From the NCBI GenBank assembly GCA_016124585.1, contig WGNL01000009.1:62001-126000 (forward strand): a DNA stretch of 64,000 bases, in the 5' to 3' direction. Below the pieces are notes generated by a model. That model was not told the origin of the DNA. It was given only the letters and a program-made list of their open reading frames with translations, and ran no database searches. The DNA comes from Bacteroidota bacterium (GTDB lineage: Bacteria; Bacteroidota; Bacteroidia; Chitinophagales; Saprospiraceae). Below are positions 29,176 through 38,109 of this stretch, piece after piece (position 1 is the stretch's first letter; the number at the start of each line of letters is the position of its first letter). Position numbers and translations under genes: made by a program.

Positions 29176-30126
29176 TTAGTGTAAAATATTGTCAAAACGC
29201 TCGTTGAAGCCGACGATACCTTGCAGCCCACCGGTGTGTACCAGCACAATGGTTGAACCTGCTGGAAAAAAGCCTTGCATGGCGAGTTGAAAAGTGGCGA
29301 AAAATGCTTTGCCATTGTAAATCGGATCGAGCGGGATGCCAGTTTTTTTCTTGAAATCGTTGATGAATTCTATCAGTTCGGGCGTCCATTTGGCATAGCC
29401 ACCAAAATGGAAATCGTTCTGCAATGCCCAGTTTGCGAAGTTTGAAGCTTTATCGCCAAAGCATTCCAACAGTAATTTTTCAACTTCATTGTTTAAAAAA
29501 CCTCCTTTCAAAACAGCGATTCCGAGCGCCTTGCTCTCTCCTGTAAGCCCACTTGCAATGCCTGCCAAAGTAGCCCCAGTTCCACATGCTGTGATGAAAT
29601 AATCGGGAGCAAAGCCATGTTGTGCCACCGTTTCAGAAATAATCTCACGACACCCAAGCAAAGCCAAGCAATTGGCCCCGCCTTGAGGTAAAATAAATGC
29701 ATCTGAATGTTCAATTTCTAGGAGTTTGAGCAGCTCAGTTTCCGAATAATTTCGCAGATTTGCCCTGCTAGTGAAAATCAAGTTCATCCCACACTGCCTA
29801 GCAAAACTCAAGGTAGGATTTACTGCTCCGATTTCTTCTCCACTGACCACACCCAAGGTTGAAAACCCGAAAGCTTCTCCAGCCGCTGCTGTGGCAGCGA
29901 TGTGATTGCTGAACGCTCCTCCAAAGGTGACAAGTTTCGAATAGCCAAGCCGCTCCGCTTCACGCAAATTGTGTTTCAGTTTGCGCCATTTGTTGCCGGA
30001 AATAAGTGGGTGCAACAAATCGTCCCGTTTCACAAAGAGCCGTAGGTCCGACCTTGAAAAGACTTCGTGCTCAATCAATTGCAACGGCGAGGCAGGATGG
30101 TGAAGCAGTGCATCTAGGTTTTTCAT
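29176..30126 (-). CDS. PLP-dependent ACC deaminase / D-cysteine desulfhydrase family enzyme
   Basis: The 316-residue product belongs to the fold-type II PLP enzymes of the 1-aminocyclopropane-1-carboxylate deaminase/D-cysteine desulfhydrase group. PLP-binding Lys46 is in LISGNKWRKL, the substrate-binding TFGGAFSNHIAATAAA follows, ILPQGGAN precedes the phosphate loop ACGTGATLAGI, and VLVHTGGLQGI is near the end. The reaction would be deamination of ACC or desulfhydration of D-cysteine; these cannot be separated by eye. The ATG at 30126 is chosen, since a start 10 codons upstream adds a poor leader. It is cytoplasmic and is convergent with the lectin adhesin gene, 16 bases away. Confidence 0.9.
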   Translation of the reverse strand: MKNLDALLHHPASPLQLIEHEVFSRSDLRLFVKRDDLLHPLISGNKWRKLKHNLREAERLGYSKLVTFGGAFSNHIAATAAAGEAFGFSTLGVVSGEEIGAVNPTLSFARQCGMNLIFTSRANLRNYSETELLKLLEIEHSDAFILPQGGANCLALLGCREIISETVAQHGFAPDYFITACGTGATLAGIASGLTGESKALGIAVLKGGFLNNEVEKLLLECFGDKASNFANWALQNDFHFGGYAKWTPELIEFINDFKKKTGIPLDPIYNGKAFFATFQLAMQGFFPAGSTIVLVHTGGLQGIVGFNERFDNILH

Positions 30127-30259
30127 TATGGTGGAAAAAATAATTTTTGCGAACAAACCGTTTGTTGACCCTATCTGATAGTTAGTTGCGACGGGTTTGG
30201 CATTTTATCCAAAAAACCAAATGAAGTTTTAGATTTTTCAATTTTCAAACCTCCCTTTC

Positions 30260-30376
30260 ATGAAAGCAAAACAGCAGGATAAAGAACAAACCGTTGCAAA
30301 GTCGTCGGCAGATAATGCCAAAATTGAGGCGAATTTGCCAAAAAACCACGACGGCGGATATATCTGGCTGGTCTGA
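30260..30376 (+). CDS. Possible 38-residue small protein
   Basis: ATG AAA GCA AAA CAG starts a 39-codon frame ending TGA. The peptide is charged at the start (MKAKQQDKEQ), Ala/Asn-rich in the middle, and ends HDGGYIWLV. A strong intrinsic terminator at 30455-30493, 79 bases beyond the stop and before the next gene, suggests a separate short transcript. Not recognised; may be chance or part of an RNA. Confidence 0.3.
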   Translation: MKAKQQDKEQTVAKSSADNAKIEANLPKNHDGGYIWLV

Positions 30377-30454
30377 CCGTTGCTTGCGGTCGGTTGGCAC
30401 CCGTCAGCATTTTCGCTTTGGAAAATCACCAAACTTGAGTTTTGAGTTTGGCAG

Positions 30455-30493
30455 AAATCAGGTTTTGGCGCTTGCCAAATACCTGATTTTTTT
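30455..30493 (+). terminator. Intrinsic terminator upstream of the 325-residue membrane protein gene
   Basis: Arms 30455-30469 and 30474-30489 pair as 9 plus 6 bp with one bulged base and a four-base loop, followed by T7 (30487-30493). It ends a plus-strand transcript 70 bases before the next start codon, so it either closes a short transcript or attenuates the following gene. Confidence 0.75.
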
Positions 30494-30565
30494 GTCTTAC
30501 AAAGAACTTGACAACTGGGTTTTCGCTATCTTTCCCGCCTCATTCATCTTAAAATACACTGCAAT

Positions 30566-31543
30566 ATGGCAATGCTCGAAGTAATCGTCGGAATGATTTT
30601 CACCTTCATGCTCCTGAGCTTGTTGGGCACTACTTTCAATGAATTAGTTTCGGCATGGCGGGGCTGGCGGGGGTTCTACCTGGAAGAAGCATTGAAACGG
30701 ATGCTAGAATTCAAAGACAATCCTGCCGTTTTCGAAAAATTCAAGCAGAATGCCATGTTCCGGCAGTTGATGCAGCACAAGGCCCCATTTCGGATTTCGC
30801 AGGCACCTGCTTTTTTAAGCTCCACCAATTTTGCCTCAATCCTTTCTAATGTTTTGAAAAAGAAAAATGAAGCCGTCAAATCGGTGGATGACTTCTTGAC
30901 CGGACTCCCAGAAGACAGCCAACTGCGGGCTGTACTGGAACAGTTCAAAGAAGAAGGGCACACAACCGTGGAAGACTACAAAGCTAGGATTCAGACTTGG
31001 TTTGACGATGTGATGTGGCAATCCAGCGGTTGGTACAAGCGCCATTTGCAGTTTGTCACTTTTTTCGTTGGGCTTGGAATCGCCATTGTGCTCAATGCAA
31101 ATAGTTTTCAGATTTACTCCCATCTCTCCACCAATGCCAACAGCCGACAAGAGCTTGCTTCGCTGGCAAACGCTTTTGCCAATGAGAATGAAACATTGCC
31201 CACAAAAACTCCTGTGCCAAGTGACTCCTTAACAATTGGGGAAATAAAAACCGAAATGAAAAAGGCAGTTGATGCACCGGAAATTCGTACAGCCTACAAT
31301 ATACTTGGGCTGGGCTGGGAGCGGAAAGACCTGATGGTAGGCTTCCGTCCGTGGCTAGCACGCATCCTAGGCTGGCTAATCACAGCTTTGGCCATTTCAC
31401 TGGGCGCCCCATTCTGGTTTGATATTTTGAAAAAAATTGTCACCATTCAAAGCACGGGAAGCACCCCAAGTAACGGAAGTAGCGGAAGTGCCCAAGTGGT
31501 AATAAATACAGGCAGTGGTGATGTTAAACAAAAAGCCGATTAG
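30566..31543 (+). CDS. Membrane protein of unknown function with three transmembrane segments
   Basis: The 325-residue product has hydrophobic segments at about 4-24 (VIVGMIFTFMLLSLLG), 155-177 (FVTFFVGLGIAIVL) and 266-292 (ILGWLITALAISLG). Between the first and second lies a soluble helical region with conserved-looking FYLEEALKRML, SQAPAFLSSTNFASIL and the WFDDVMWQSSGWYKRHLQ segment. The C-terminal tail is Ser/Gly rich. I do not recognise a named family. Start ATG at 30566 is followed by a second Met at codon 3. It converges with the glucosaminidase-like gene 13 bases away. It may be regulated by the upstream terminator. Confidence 0.75.
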   Translation: MAMLEVIVGMIFTFMLLSLLGTTFNELVSAWRGWRGFYLEEALKRMLEFKDNPAVFEKFKQNAMFRQLMQHKAPFRISQAPAFLSSTNFASILSNVLKKKNEAVKSVDDFLTGLPEDSQLRAVLEQFKEEGHTTVEDYKARIQTWFDDVMWQSSGWYKRHLQFVTFFVGLGIAIVLNANSFQIYSHLSTNANSRQELASLANAFANENETLPTKTPVPSDSLTIGEIKTEMKKAVDAPEIRTAYNILGLGWERKDLMVGFRPWLARILGWLITALAISLGAPFWFDILKKIVTIQSTGSTPSNGSSGSAQVVINTGSGDVKQKAD

Positions 31544-31555
31544 CCGCAGCCGGAT

Positions 31556-32269
31556 TCATTTTCTATCAATTGAATTCAACCTGTAGCCTTCAATCAGCTC
31601 GATAATTTCCTTTGCAAAATCATCGGTTTCTGCGAAGCCGTCTGCTTCAAGTGCCAAGGCCCAAGCCGTGTAATCAGCCCCTTTTAGGCGGGCAAAATTT
31701 TCATTTGCAAACAAACTGAAATCTCGGAAACTAGCCCAAGCTGAGCTGTACTTTCGATAGGTATGGCCTTGGAATTCACGGCATGCACCATTCCAGTCTT
31801 CATTGCAGGGCAAGGCGAAATGGTTGTTGATATCAAGGGCAATGTCACGTTGCCCAGCGGCACTTTGGTAGAGGGAGACAGCAAGTATGATGCTGGCGGG
31901 TATGCCGAAGCGCTTTTGCTCCTCCTTCGCAACCTTTGCAAACCGGGTCAAATAGGCATGTTGTTTTGTCTCGTCAATAGTAGAGAGTTCAATGTGTTTG
32001 GCACTTGAGAAGCCAGGCAAATTGATAGATGGGGCTTCCATCCGACCAGTTTTAGGGGGCAAGCCGGCAGCTATGGCAGCAGCATCCGTATACTTTTCCT
32101 TTTGCTTCGCAATTGATTTCTCAAAGCGGGCAGGGGTTTCGTTCATGCGGAGCTGAAAGCTGAGGTCCTTGCGAAACCAAGCCACCAGCATCAGGGCAGT
32201 AAGGGAAATCTTAAACCAGTTTTTTTTGATAAAACCGACTATCGGCAAAAGGGCTATCGAATTTTTCAT
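31556..32269 (-). CDS. Glucosaminidase-domain protein with catalytic Glu replaced by Gln
   Basis: The 237-residue product has a short cytoplasmic start, a membrane anchor (about 19-32, FKISLTALMLVAWF) and a soluble domain. Residues 105-232 match the mannosyl-glycoprotein endo-beta-N-acetylglucosaminidase/FlgJ-type domain: YLTRFAKVAKEEQKRFGIPA, AVSLYQSAAGQ, NNHFALPC, the Cys-containing NEDWNGAC, then YRKYSSAWASFRDFSLFA. The usual catalytic segment in this family is L.ESGxG; here the Glu position is Gln135. Such a protein may bind peptidoglycan without cutting it, as a pseudoenzyme, unless another acid takes over. It converges with the membrane protein gene at 30566. An upstream palindrome (32306-32337) separates it from the peptidase gene. 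Confidence 0.85.
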   Translation of the reverse strand: MKNSIALLPIVGFIKKNWFKISLTALMLVAWFRKDLSFQLRMNETPARFEKSIAKQKEKYTDAAAIAAGLPPKTGRMEAPSINLPGFSSAKHIELSTIDETKQHAYLTRFAKVAKEEQKRFGIPASIILAVSLYQSAAGQRDIALDINNHFALPCNEDWNGACREFQGHTYRKYSSAWASFRDFSLFANENFARLKGADYTAWALALEADGFAETDDFAKEIIELIEGYRLNSIDRK

Positions 32270-32305
32270 GGCTACATTGTTTGAATATCAATGAGCCACA
32301 AATAT

Positions 32306-32337
32306 AAAACAATTTGTTTTTAAAAACAAATTGTTTT
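32306..32337 (-). terminator. AT-rich 16-bp perfect palindrome
   Basis: Arms 32306-32321 and 32322-32337 are exact complements, with T-rich ends on both strands. It lies just after the stop of the M28 peptidase gene on the minus strand, before the next minus gene; the low GC makes it a weak terminator. Confidence 0.55.
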
Positions 32338-32338
32338 T

Positions 32339-33973
32339 TTAATCTTCGCTTACATTCACCCGGATTCTGTCTTCTCGGTTTGCCAATTCCCAAGCAGTAT
32401 AAAATATCAGCCTGCCAATTTTTTCCATTTTGTCGAACATAATTTTATCGACTGTATCGCTGGGTTGGTGGTAATCTTTGTGAACACCGGAGAAATAGAA
32501 AATGGAAGGAATGCCTTTTTTTGCAAAATTGTAATGGTCGCTGCGATAGTAGAAGCGGTTCGGGTCGTTCTTGGCGTTGTAAGTGTAGTCCAGGTTTAAA
32601 TGAGCATATTCAGCATTGGCGGCCTCGTTGATGTCATGTAGGTCGGTACTGAGCCGGTTAGAGCCTATGACGTAGATATAGTTCGGATTGCCTTCGTGCT
32701 TCTGATCTACACGGCCAATCATGTCCACATTTACATCAGCCACCGTGTTTTCCAATGGAAAAACTGGATGCTCTGAGTAATATTCAGAACCGAGCAACCC
32801 CTTTTCTTCGCCACTAACCAAGAGGCACAACACGCTTCGGCGAGGTCCTTGACCGTCTTTCTTTGCTTGGGCAAATGCTTGGGCAATCTCCATGACGGTG
32901 CTGCTTCCTGTGCCGTTGTCGTCAGCACCGTGATAGATGGCAGGGCCTTTCTTACCTAGATGGTCGTAATGTGCGCTCACGATAACTACTTCATTTTTCA
33001 AGCGTGGGTCGCTGCCTTCGATATAGCCAAGAACGTTGGAGCCAAGCAACTGGCGCTTGTTTTTCTTCTGTACCATGCTCAGTCGGCAAGGAAAATCCAT
33101 GTGTGCGGGCTTGCCGGAGTTCTTGATGCCATCCCGCAACTTGACAAATTTCTTCATTTTTTTGCCAACAATTTCTTTTGCTAATGTACTGGAAATGAAC
33201 ATGTTGTTGGCTAGGTGCCCTTCAGGGTTGCCACCCTCGCCCATCCGCATTTCACTGCTGAGCAGTGTTTTGCGGGCTTCACCGACGGTCATTTTGATGT
33301 CACTGTCAATAAGCAAAACTGTGGCCACGCCATGCTGGTAAGCTACTTCCATTTTTTTGCGCCAATTCGTGCTCCAAGGTGAAAGTTCAGTTGTTCCAGT
33401 GAGCCATGAGTTGCCGTCTTTATCCACTGGCTCATCTTTATAAATCAGAATGGTTTTGCCCTCCACGTTTACCCCTTTGTAATCGCTGTAACTGGGGTCA
33501 TCGATTCCGTAGCCGAGGAAGACGACCTGATCCGTTGCAAAACGCTCTCTGTTCGAATTAGCGCTGGGAAAAGAAACAAAATCGCTAAGGTGGCGGTAGC
33601 TTTCGCCGTTGATGGTCAGTTCAATTTGGCCATTGTCCCAGCTTTCGGCTGTAAAAGCGATATTCTGGAAATACGTACCACTGTCGCCAATAGCGGGTAG
33701 TCCTAGTTTTTCAAAATGGGCAGCAATGAAATCTGCGGCCTTCCGCTGGCCCTCTTGCCCAGTCTCCCGGCCCTCGAACTCGTCGGAAGCCAGCACAGTT
33801 AAATAGCTTTTCAAATCTTCCACCGTGATGGATGCCGCGTAAGGAGCAGCATTTGCGGTAGCCGTCAGTTGTGGATGATCGGGTGGGGAAACTGACAGTT
33901 CGTGTGACATTTGCGCCAGCAAAACAAAACTGGAAGTGAGTGATAGAACCGATGCGAGCAGTAATTTTTTCAT
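32339..33973 (-). CDS. Secreted M28-family zinc aminopeptidase
   Basis: The 544-residue product has a signal peptide ending VLLAQ at residue 21. A PA-like insert lies about 150-300, and the peptidase M28 domain from about 308. The expected zinc ligands are visible: H335 and D337 neighbours in SAHYDHLG, D351 in HGADDNGTG, E389/E390 in SGEEKG, D417 in NVDMIG and H502 in HKDYHQPSDT. It should cut amino acids from peptides outside the cytoplasm, with two zinc ions, for nutrition or turnover. There is no T9SS tail. Start ATG at 33973 gives an exact leader. The gene is divergent from the subtilase. Confidence 0.94.
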   Translation of the reverse strand: MKKLLLASVLSLTSSFVLLAQMSHELSVSPPDHPQLTATANAAPYAASITVEDLKSYLTVLASDEFEGRETGQEGQRKAADFIAAHFEKLGLPAIGDSGTYFQNIAFTAESWDNGQIELTINGESYRHLSDFVSFPSANSNRERFATDQVVFLGYGIDDPSYSDYKGVNVEGKTILIYKDEPVDKDGNSWLTGTTELSPWSTNWRKKMEVAYQHGVATVLLIDSDIKMTVGEARKTLLSSEMRMGEGGNPEGHLANNMFISSTLAKEIVGKKMKKFVKLRDGIKNSGKPAHMDFPCRLSMVQKKNKRQLLGSNVLGYIEGSDPRLKNEVVIVSAHYDHLGKKGPAIYHGADDNGTGSSTVMEIAQAFAQAKKDGQGPRRSVLCLLVSGEEKGLLGSEYYSEHPVFPLENTVADVNVDMIGRVDQKHEGNPNYIYVIGSNRLSTDLHDINEAANAEYAHLNLDYTYNAKNDPNRFYYRSDHYNFAKKGIPSIFYFSGVHKDYHQPSDTVDKIMFDKMEKIGRLIFYTAWELANREDRIRVNVSED

Positions 33974-34451
33974 TGAAAAAGGTTTAGCGGATTTTGGAAG
34001 TTCAGAAGGGTTTGAAGCGAATCAAGCCAAAACCCTAAGTCAGATAGACTGCAAAAATCAGGCATTTGTTGCGCAAGTGGCAAAATTTGGTGAAGTTTTA
34101 CAAGGTGGTGCGGCCGATTTCAGCCAGAATCGCAACTATTTTCCATTAATAAATTTCATCAAGAAAAAGATGTCACCTCAATTCCTTTAATACTGATCGC
34201 CATTTTTGTTTTGATAATATACCGCTTACCACATAAATTTCAGAACCAATACATTTTATTCATAACCTCATATTTGTGTTCGAACGTGTGATAGGCTTCC
34301 AAACATTTAGCCTAATGGTGTAAGGTCAGCTAATAGGCTGGACGGCGTTTGTTAAATATTGATAGTTGTATAAATATGGGTGTTTTGATTAGATTTGACG
34401 CAGCGTAATAGCAGCATTAGCAGTACTTATTATAACTAATCACCAATCACC
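33974..34451. other. Intergenic region between divergent protease genes, 478 bp
   Basis: It holds the promoter of the subtilase gene (34366-34397) and by inference that of the M28 gene. The left part carries a weak open frame of no plausible composition. No RNA gene or terminator was seen. Confidence 0.5.
34366..34397 (+). promoter_or_regulatory. Bacteroidota-type promoter of the subtilase gene
   Basis: A TTG at 34366-34368 and TAGATTTG at 34390-34397 fit the -33 and -7 boxes (TTG and TAnnTTTG) of Bacteroidota sigma-ABfr promoters, with 21 bases between, inside the accepted 17-23. The start would be near 34404, giving a leader of about 48 bases before the ATG at 34452. Confidence 0.65.
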
Positions 34452-36503
34452 ATGTATCAATTCACCTACGGTGGCAAGAACGGCGAGACCTTCCAACTCG
34501 CTGAAGCCAAAGACCTCGTCGTGGTGCGCACCAAGGATGACGCACCCCTCCAAGAACTTTCGCTCAGTACCCAAAGCCGTGACATCGTACCATCGCTGTT
34601 GCCAGTGGCTGCCTTCCCAGAAGCCAATGTGACCGTTTATCGGGCAATACCCAATGGCGAAAAATCGGCAACAGCCATGCGCAACGCTGCTCGAAAGAAC
34701 CTTTCACAAGAAGAAGGCATCCGCTTCGCTGGGCGGGTGTTGAAAGACCCTGACACGGGCAGCATCGTTGTTTACACCAATAACCTGTATTTGCAGTTCA
34801 ATCCCGATTTGAGCAAAAAAAATTGCGAAGCCATCTTAAAAAAGTATAACCTGAAAGTAAAGGAAGACCTTGGCATCACACCCAATTCCTATTTCGTGGA
34901 GGCGCCGGAAGGCACTGGATTGGGCGTTTTTGAGCTGGCGCAAAACCTGCTCGCACTACCTAAGGTCGACGCCTGTCATCCAGAACTGGTAAGGGAGCGG
35001 AAGTTCAAATTTGTGCATCCAATGCAGTGGCACTTGAAAGAAACACAGGTGAATGGTGTCACCATCAGCCAGCATGCAAACGTGGAAGCCGCTTGGGAAC
35101 TCAGCCGGGGCAAGGGTATCACCATCGCCGTTTTGGACGATGGCGTGGACACCTCGCACCCTGAGTTTGATGGAAAGGTTATTTTCCCTCGGGACACGGT
35201 CAGCAATTCCGATGATGCAAAACCTAAAAATGCGAGCGAGCGGCACGGCACTGCTTGCGCCGGCGTGGCTTGCGCCAGTGGGAATGGCAAGGCAAGCGGG
35301 GTAGCTCCAGAGGCGAAGCTGATGCCCATTCGGCTCGGCAGTATCGGCAGCATCAGCGAGGCGAAGGCATTCAAGTGGGCCGCTGACAATGGGGCAGACG
35401 TGATTTCATGTAGCTGGGGGCCGGAGGACGGTGCTTGGTGGAGTGCCAGCGACCCACTTCATACCCGACAGGCACGGCTACCTGACAGTGCCAAAGCTGC
35501 CATTGACTACGCCGTTGAGAAAGGCCGGGGCGGCAAGGGCTGTGTCATCACTTGGGCGGCTGGCAATGGTAATGAAGATGTGAAATACGACGAGTATGCC
35601 AGTTACCCGAAAGTCATCGCTGTGGCTGCCTGCAACGATGCTGGGCGACGATGCGTTTACAGCGATTTCGGTGACGCTGTTTGGTGCTGCTTCCCCAGTA
35701 ACGATTTTTACGAGCCTAGGCTCAACCCCAACCGCCCAAATACCCCAGGCATCTGGACAACTGACCGTACTGGTAAAAACGGCTACAACAGCGGTGGCAT
35801 CAACGCCGAACAATTGGTCGGCGACTTCGACGGTAACTACACGGCCACGTTTGGGGGCACCTCCAGCGCTTGCCCAGGTGTGGCAGGCACTGCGGCGCTG
35901 CTGCTTGCTGCCAATTCAGATTTGACTTGGGAACAGGTAAAAACCATCATCCGCAATTCCTGCGACCGAATAGACGAAACGAACGGGGCATACGATGCCA
36001 ACGGCCACAGTCCCAAATATGGTTTTGGTAGGCTGAATGCACTGAAAGCAGTACAAAACGCATTGGCCGCAGGCCAACCCAAAGCAGATGCGCCTGATTT
36101 CAAAGTTAGTGGATTGGCACATTTCAACAAAACAGCCAATGTGCCGTTGGCGAATGACACACCCGTTGGGAGTTTTGCCAAAGCAGAGAGGTTATTGGGG
36201 CTGCAAATCAAATTAGAGCCATTCCATCCAGACCTGCACGTCAGTTACAAGTTGATGGTAAAAAATGTGGGGGAAACAGAACCTGGAAAAGATGGAACTG
36301 TCTCGGAAATTTCCGACAGAAGGCGCTCCATTGTTGGAGTTTCCATCTCGTTGAGTGGTTCACTGACCTCGAAGTTTTCGGTAAAATATGCCGTCAAAAT
36401 CAAAGGCAAATCCAAGTGGGTCGAAGCGAAGGATGGAAATTGGGCGGGCAGCGGTGACAAAAAAAAGGGAGCAACCGTGGAAGGAATACGGATTTGGATT
36501 TGA
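34452..36503 (+). CDS. Subtilisin-like S8 serine peptidase without export signal
   Basis: The 683-residue product has no signal peptide. Residues 1-190 form an N-terminal domain rich in charged and beta-type segments. The S8 core, about 205-545, contains the triad D229 (IAVLDDGVD), H265 (ERHGTACAG) and S471 (GGTSSACPG), with the oxyanion Asn372 in AAGNGN. All catalytic residues are present, so it should be an active endopeptidase. Residues about 590-683 form a C-terminal domain with FSVKYAVKIKG, KWVEAKDGNWAG and VEGIRIWI. This order of aromatic, Gly and closing I.I.I positions resembles clostridial ChW-type repeats, a likeness seen by eye only. Absence of a leader implies a cytoplasmic location or an unusual export route. 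The promoter is described separately. Confidence 0.92.
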   Translation: MYQFTYGGKNGETFQLAEAKDLVVVRTKDDAPLQELSLSTQSRDIVPSLLPVAAFPEANVTVYRAIPNGEKSATAMRNAARKNLSQEEGIRFAGRVLKDPDTGSIVVYTNNLYLQFNPDLSKKNCEAILKKYNLKVKEDLGITPNSYFVEAPEGTGLGVFELAQNLLALPKVDACHPELVRERKFKFVHPMQWHLKETQVNGVTISQHANVEAAWELSRGKGITIAVLDDGVDTSHPEFDGKVIFPRDTVSNSDDAKPKNASERHGTACAGVACASGNGKASGVAPEAKLMPIRLGSIGSISEAKAFKWAADNGADVISCSWGPEDGAWWSASDPLHTRQARLPDSAKAAIDYAVEKGRGGKGCVITWAAGNGNEDVKYDEYASYPKVIAVAACNDAGRRCVYSDFGDAVWCCFPSNDFYEPRLNPNRPNTPGIWTTDRTGKNGYNSGGINAEQLVGDFDGNYTATFGGTSSACPGVAGTAALLLAANSDLTWEQVKTIIRNSCDRIDETNGAYDANGHSPKYGFGRLNALKAVQNALAAGQPKADAPDFKVSGLAHFNKTANVPLANDTPVGSFAKAERLLGLQIKLEPFHPDLHVSYKLMVKNVGETEPGKDGTVSEISDRRRSIVGVSISLSGSLTSKFSVKYAVKIKGKSKWVEAKDGNWAGSGDKKKGATVEGIRIWI

Positions 36504-36504
36504 G

Positions 36505-36740
36505 GTAGGCATTATTCCCCATTTGGTAGGAATCGCCTTGGCAAATGGAGGCAGAAATAGTCTCCTCAGATTCTTTCGTAAAACTCAATTGCATCATCAC
36601 GGTGCTTTCGCAAACATTTACACTGGCAATGGCGAAAACTTCTGTTCCGGTTGGGTTCGCTTCTTTGTAAACATTTCCATTCACGGTGATACCACCCATA
36701 GGGTTTCCGCAAGTGTGACTACAACGGCAGGAAGTAGGCT
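36505..36740 (-). pseudogene. Relic of a T9SS-type adhesin with GCDS-like repeat
   Basis: On the minus strand, from about 36735 down to 36507, the reading CGNPMGGITVNGNVY, then NPTGTEVFAI, NVCESTVMMQLSF, and SEETISASICQGDSYQMGN matches the module structure of the GCDS repeat adhesins nearby: GxDSTV appears as VCESTV and the ICQGDSYQ start of the next unit is clear. No start codon region, no signal peptide and no downstream domains are present, and the frame then runs into unrelated sequence overlapping the subtilase stop. It is read as a short gene remnant. Confidence 0.55.
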
Positions 36741-36867
36741 AGGATTTTGTGAAACCACAAAACTATCCTACTGGGCTTGGGAGCTAAGAAAATGAAAGTT
36801 AAGCGTGAATAAACTTTGGATTAACGACTTGGCGGTTTTGTAAAATAAGGTAAATAGGCCACCCGTT

Positions 36868-38109
36868 TTACTCCCTTAAATCTTTGTCAAACAGGTCACG
36901 GCTTTTTAACCAAACAATCGCCACTATCGCCAAAGAAAGTGCCCCACCAGCTACTACCGACCTCACTGTGCCCAACCAACTAGCCGCCATGCCCGACTCG
37001 AAAGCGCCCAGTTCATTGCTAGCACTGAGAAAAATGCCATTGACCGCCCCCACCCTGCCCCGCATCTCGTCAGGTACTATAATTTGGAGGATGGTCTGGC
37101 GGACGACCACACTTATCGCATCAAATGCGCCAGTGAAAAACAACGCCAAAATGGAAAGCCATACATTTTTCGACAGGGCAAAAACAATGGTGGCCACCCC
37201 AAAACCTGCCACAGCCAATAGCATATTTCGCCATGCCTTGCCCATCACACTGGTGAAGGAAAGCAAGAACAGCGTCAAAACTGCTCCAACGGAAGGTGCT
37301 GCCCGCAACACGCCCAACCAGCCTGGCCCTACCTTCAGAATATCGGTGGCAAAGACGGGGAGAATGGCGACTACCCCACCGAAAAGCACAGCAAACAAGT
37401 CAAGGGAAATGGAATAGAGCAACATTCGGGTGCGACCAACAAAGGCGATGCCTTCCTTTACTTTTTGCCAAATGCTGCCTGCGGATTGTAGTTCAATTTT
37501 GCGGTCGCCAATTAACATGATGCAGAAAAAAACGGCAGCAAAGAGGATGATAACCACCAACAAAGTATTGCTGAAACCAACCCAGTTGTAAATGAATCCG
37601 CTGATGCCCGGCCCAATGATGGCACCAGTTTGCCAACCTGCACTGCCCCAACTAGCAGCATTTTCATAGGCATGCCTTGGGACAAGAAATGGTTTTAGCG
37701 AAGAGGCGGTCGGCGAGAAGAAGGCGTAAAATCCGCCTGTGACAGCAATCACGCCATAAATAATGTACTTCAAACTGTGCGCTGCCGCTTCGTCGGTAAG
37801 CATTTTTGAGATGAAAAATAGTGTCATCGTGCAAATGGCAATACCGCTGATGCTCAGGAGTAGGATTTTCTTTTTGCTCAGTTTATCCGCCAAATGCCCG
37901 CCTACAAGTGAGAGCGCCATGAACGGTAAAGCATACGAAAGCCCAATAAAGCCAATGGCCTTAGGGTCACTGGTGAGCCGATAAAGTTCATAACCGATTA
38001 TGACTTCTTGTACCATGAAGCCAACTGTGAAAAGGAAATTCGCAATGATATAGTACACAAACTCAGGGTAGCGGAAAGCCAGGAATGGGTCTTTTATTTG
38101 CACGGACAC
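36868..38109 (-). CDS. MFS transporter, EntS/MFS_3-like
   Basis: The 413-residue product has about 12 membrane segments and the major facilitator motif A between helices two and three (GGHLADKLSKKK). The SLKPFLVPRHAYENAASWGS and MRGRVGAVNGIFLSASNELG segments match the MFS_3 (enterobactin exporter-like) branch, which exports siderophores or drugs by proton antiport. The substrate is not known. The start is a GTG at 38109 (MSVQIKDPF); no nearby ATG gives the first helix. It stands alone. The region upstream (38110-38472) separates it from the divergent lipoprotein gene. Confidence 0.88.
   Translation of the reverse strand: MSVQIKDPFLAFRYPEFVYYIIANFLFTVGFMVQEVIIGYELYRLTSDPKAIGFIGLSYALPFMALSLVGGHLADKLSKKKILLLSISGIAICTMTLFFISKMLTDEAAAHSLKYIIYGVIAVTGGFYAFFSPTASSLKPFLVPRHAYENAASWGSAGWQTGAIIGPGISGFIYNWVGFSNTLLVVIILFAAVFFCIMLIGDRKIELQSAGSIWQKVKEGIAFVGRTRMLLYSISLDLFAVLFGGVVAILPVFATDILKVGPGWLGVLRAAPSVGAVLTLFLLSFTSVMGKAWRNMLLAVAGFGVATIVFALSKNVWLSILALFFTGAFDAISVVVRQTILQIIVPDEMRGRVGAVNGIFLSASNELGAFESGMAASWLGTVRSVVAGGALSLAIVAIVWLKSRDLFDKDLRE

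Noticed and set aside
30294-30584. 96-residue frame overlapping the membrane protein start
   Set aside because: It crosses the strong terminator and the start of the next gene, and its product is basic and low in plausible structure.
33936-34190. 84-residue frame between the protease genes
   Set aside because: It starts inside the divergent peptidase leader and shows no recognisable composition.
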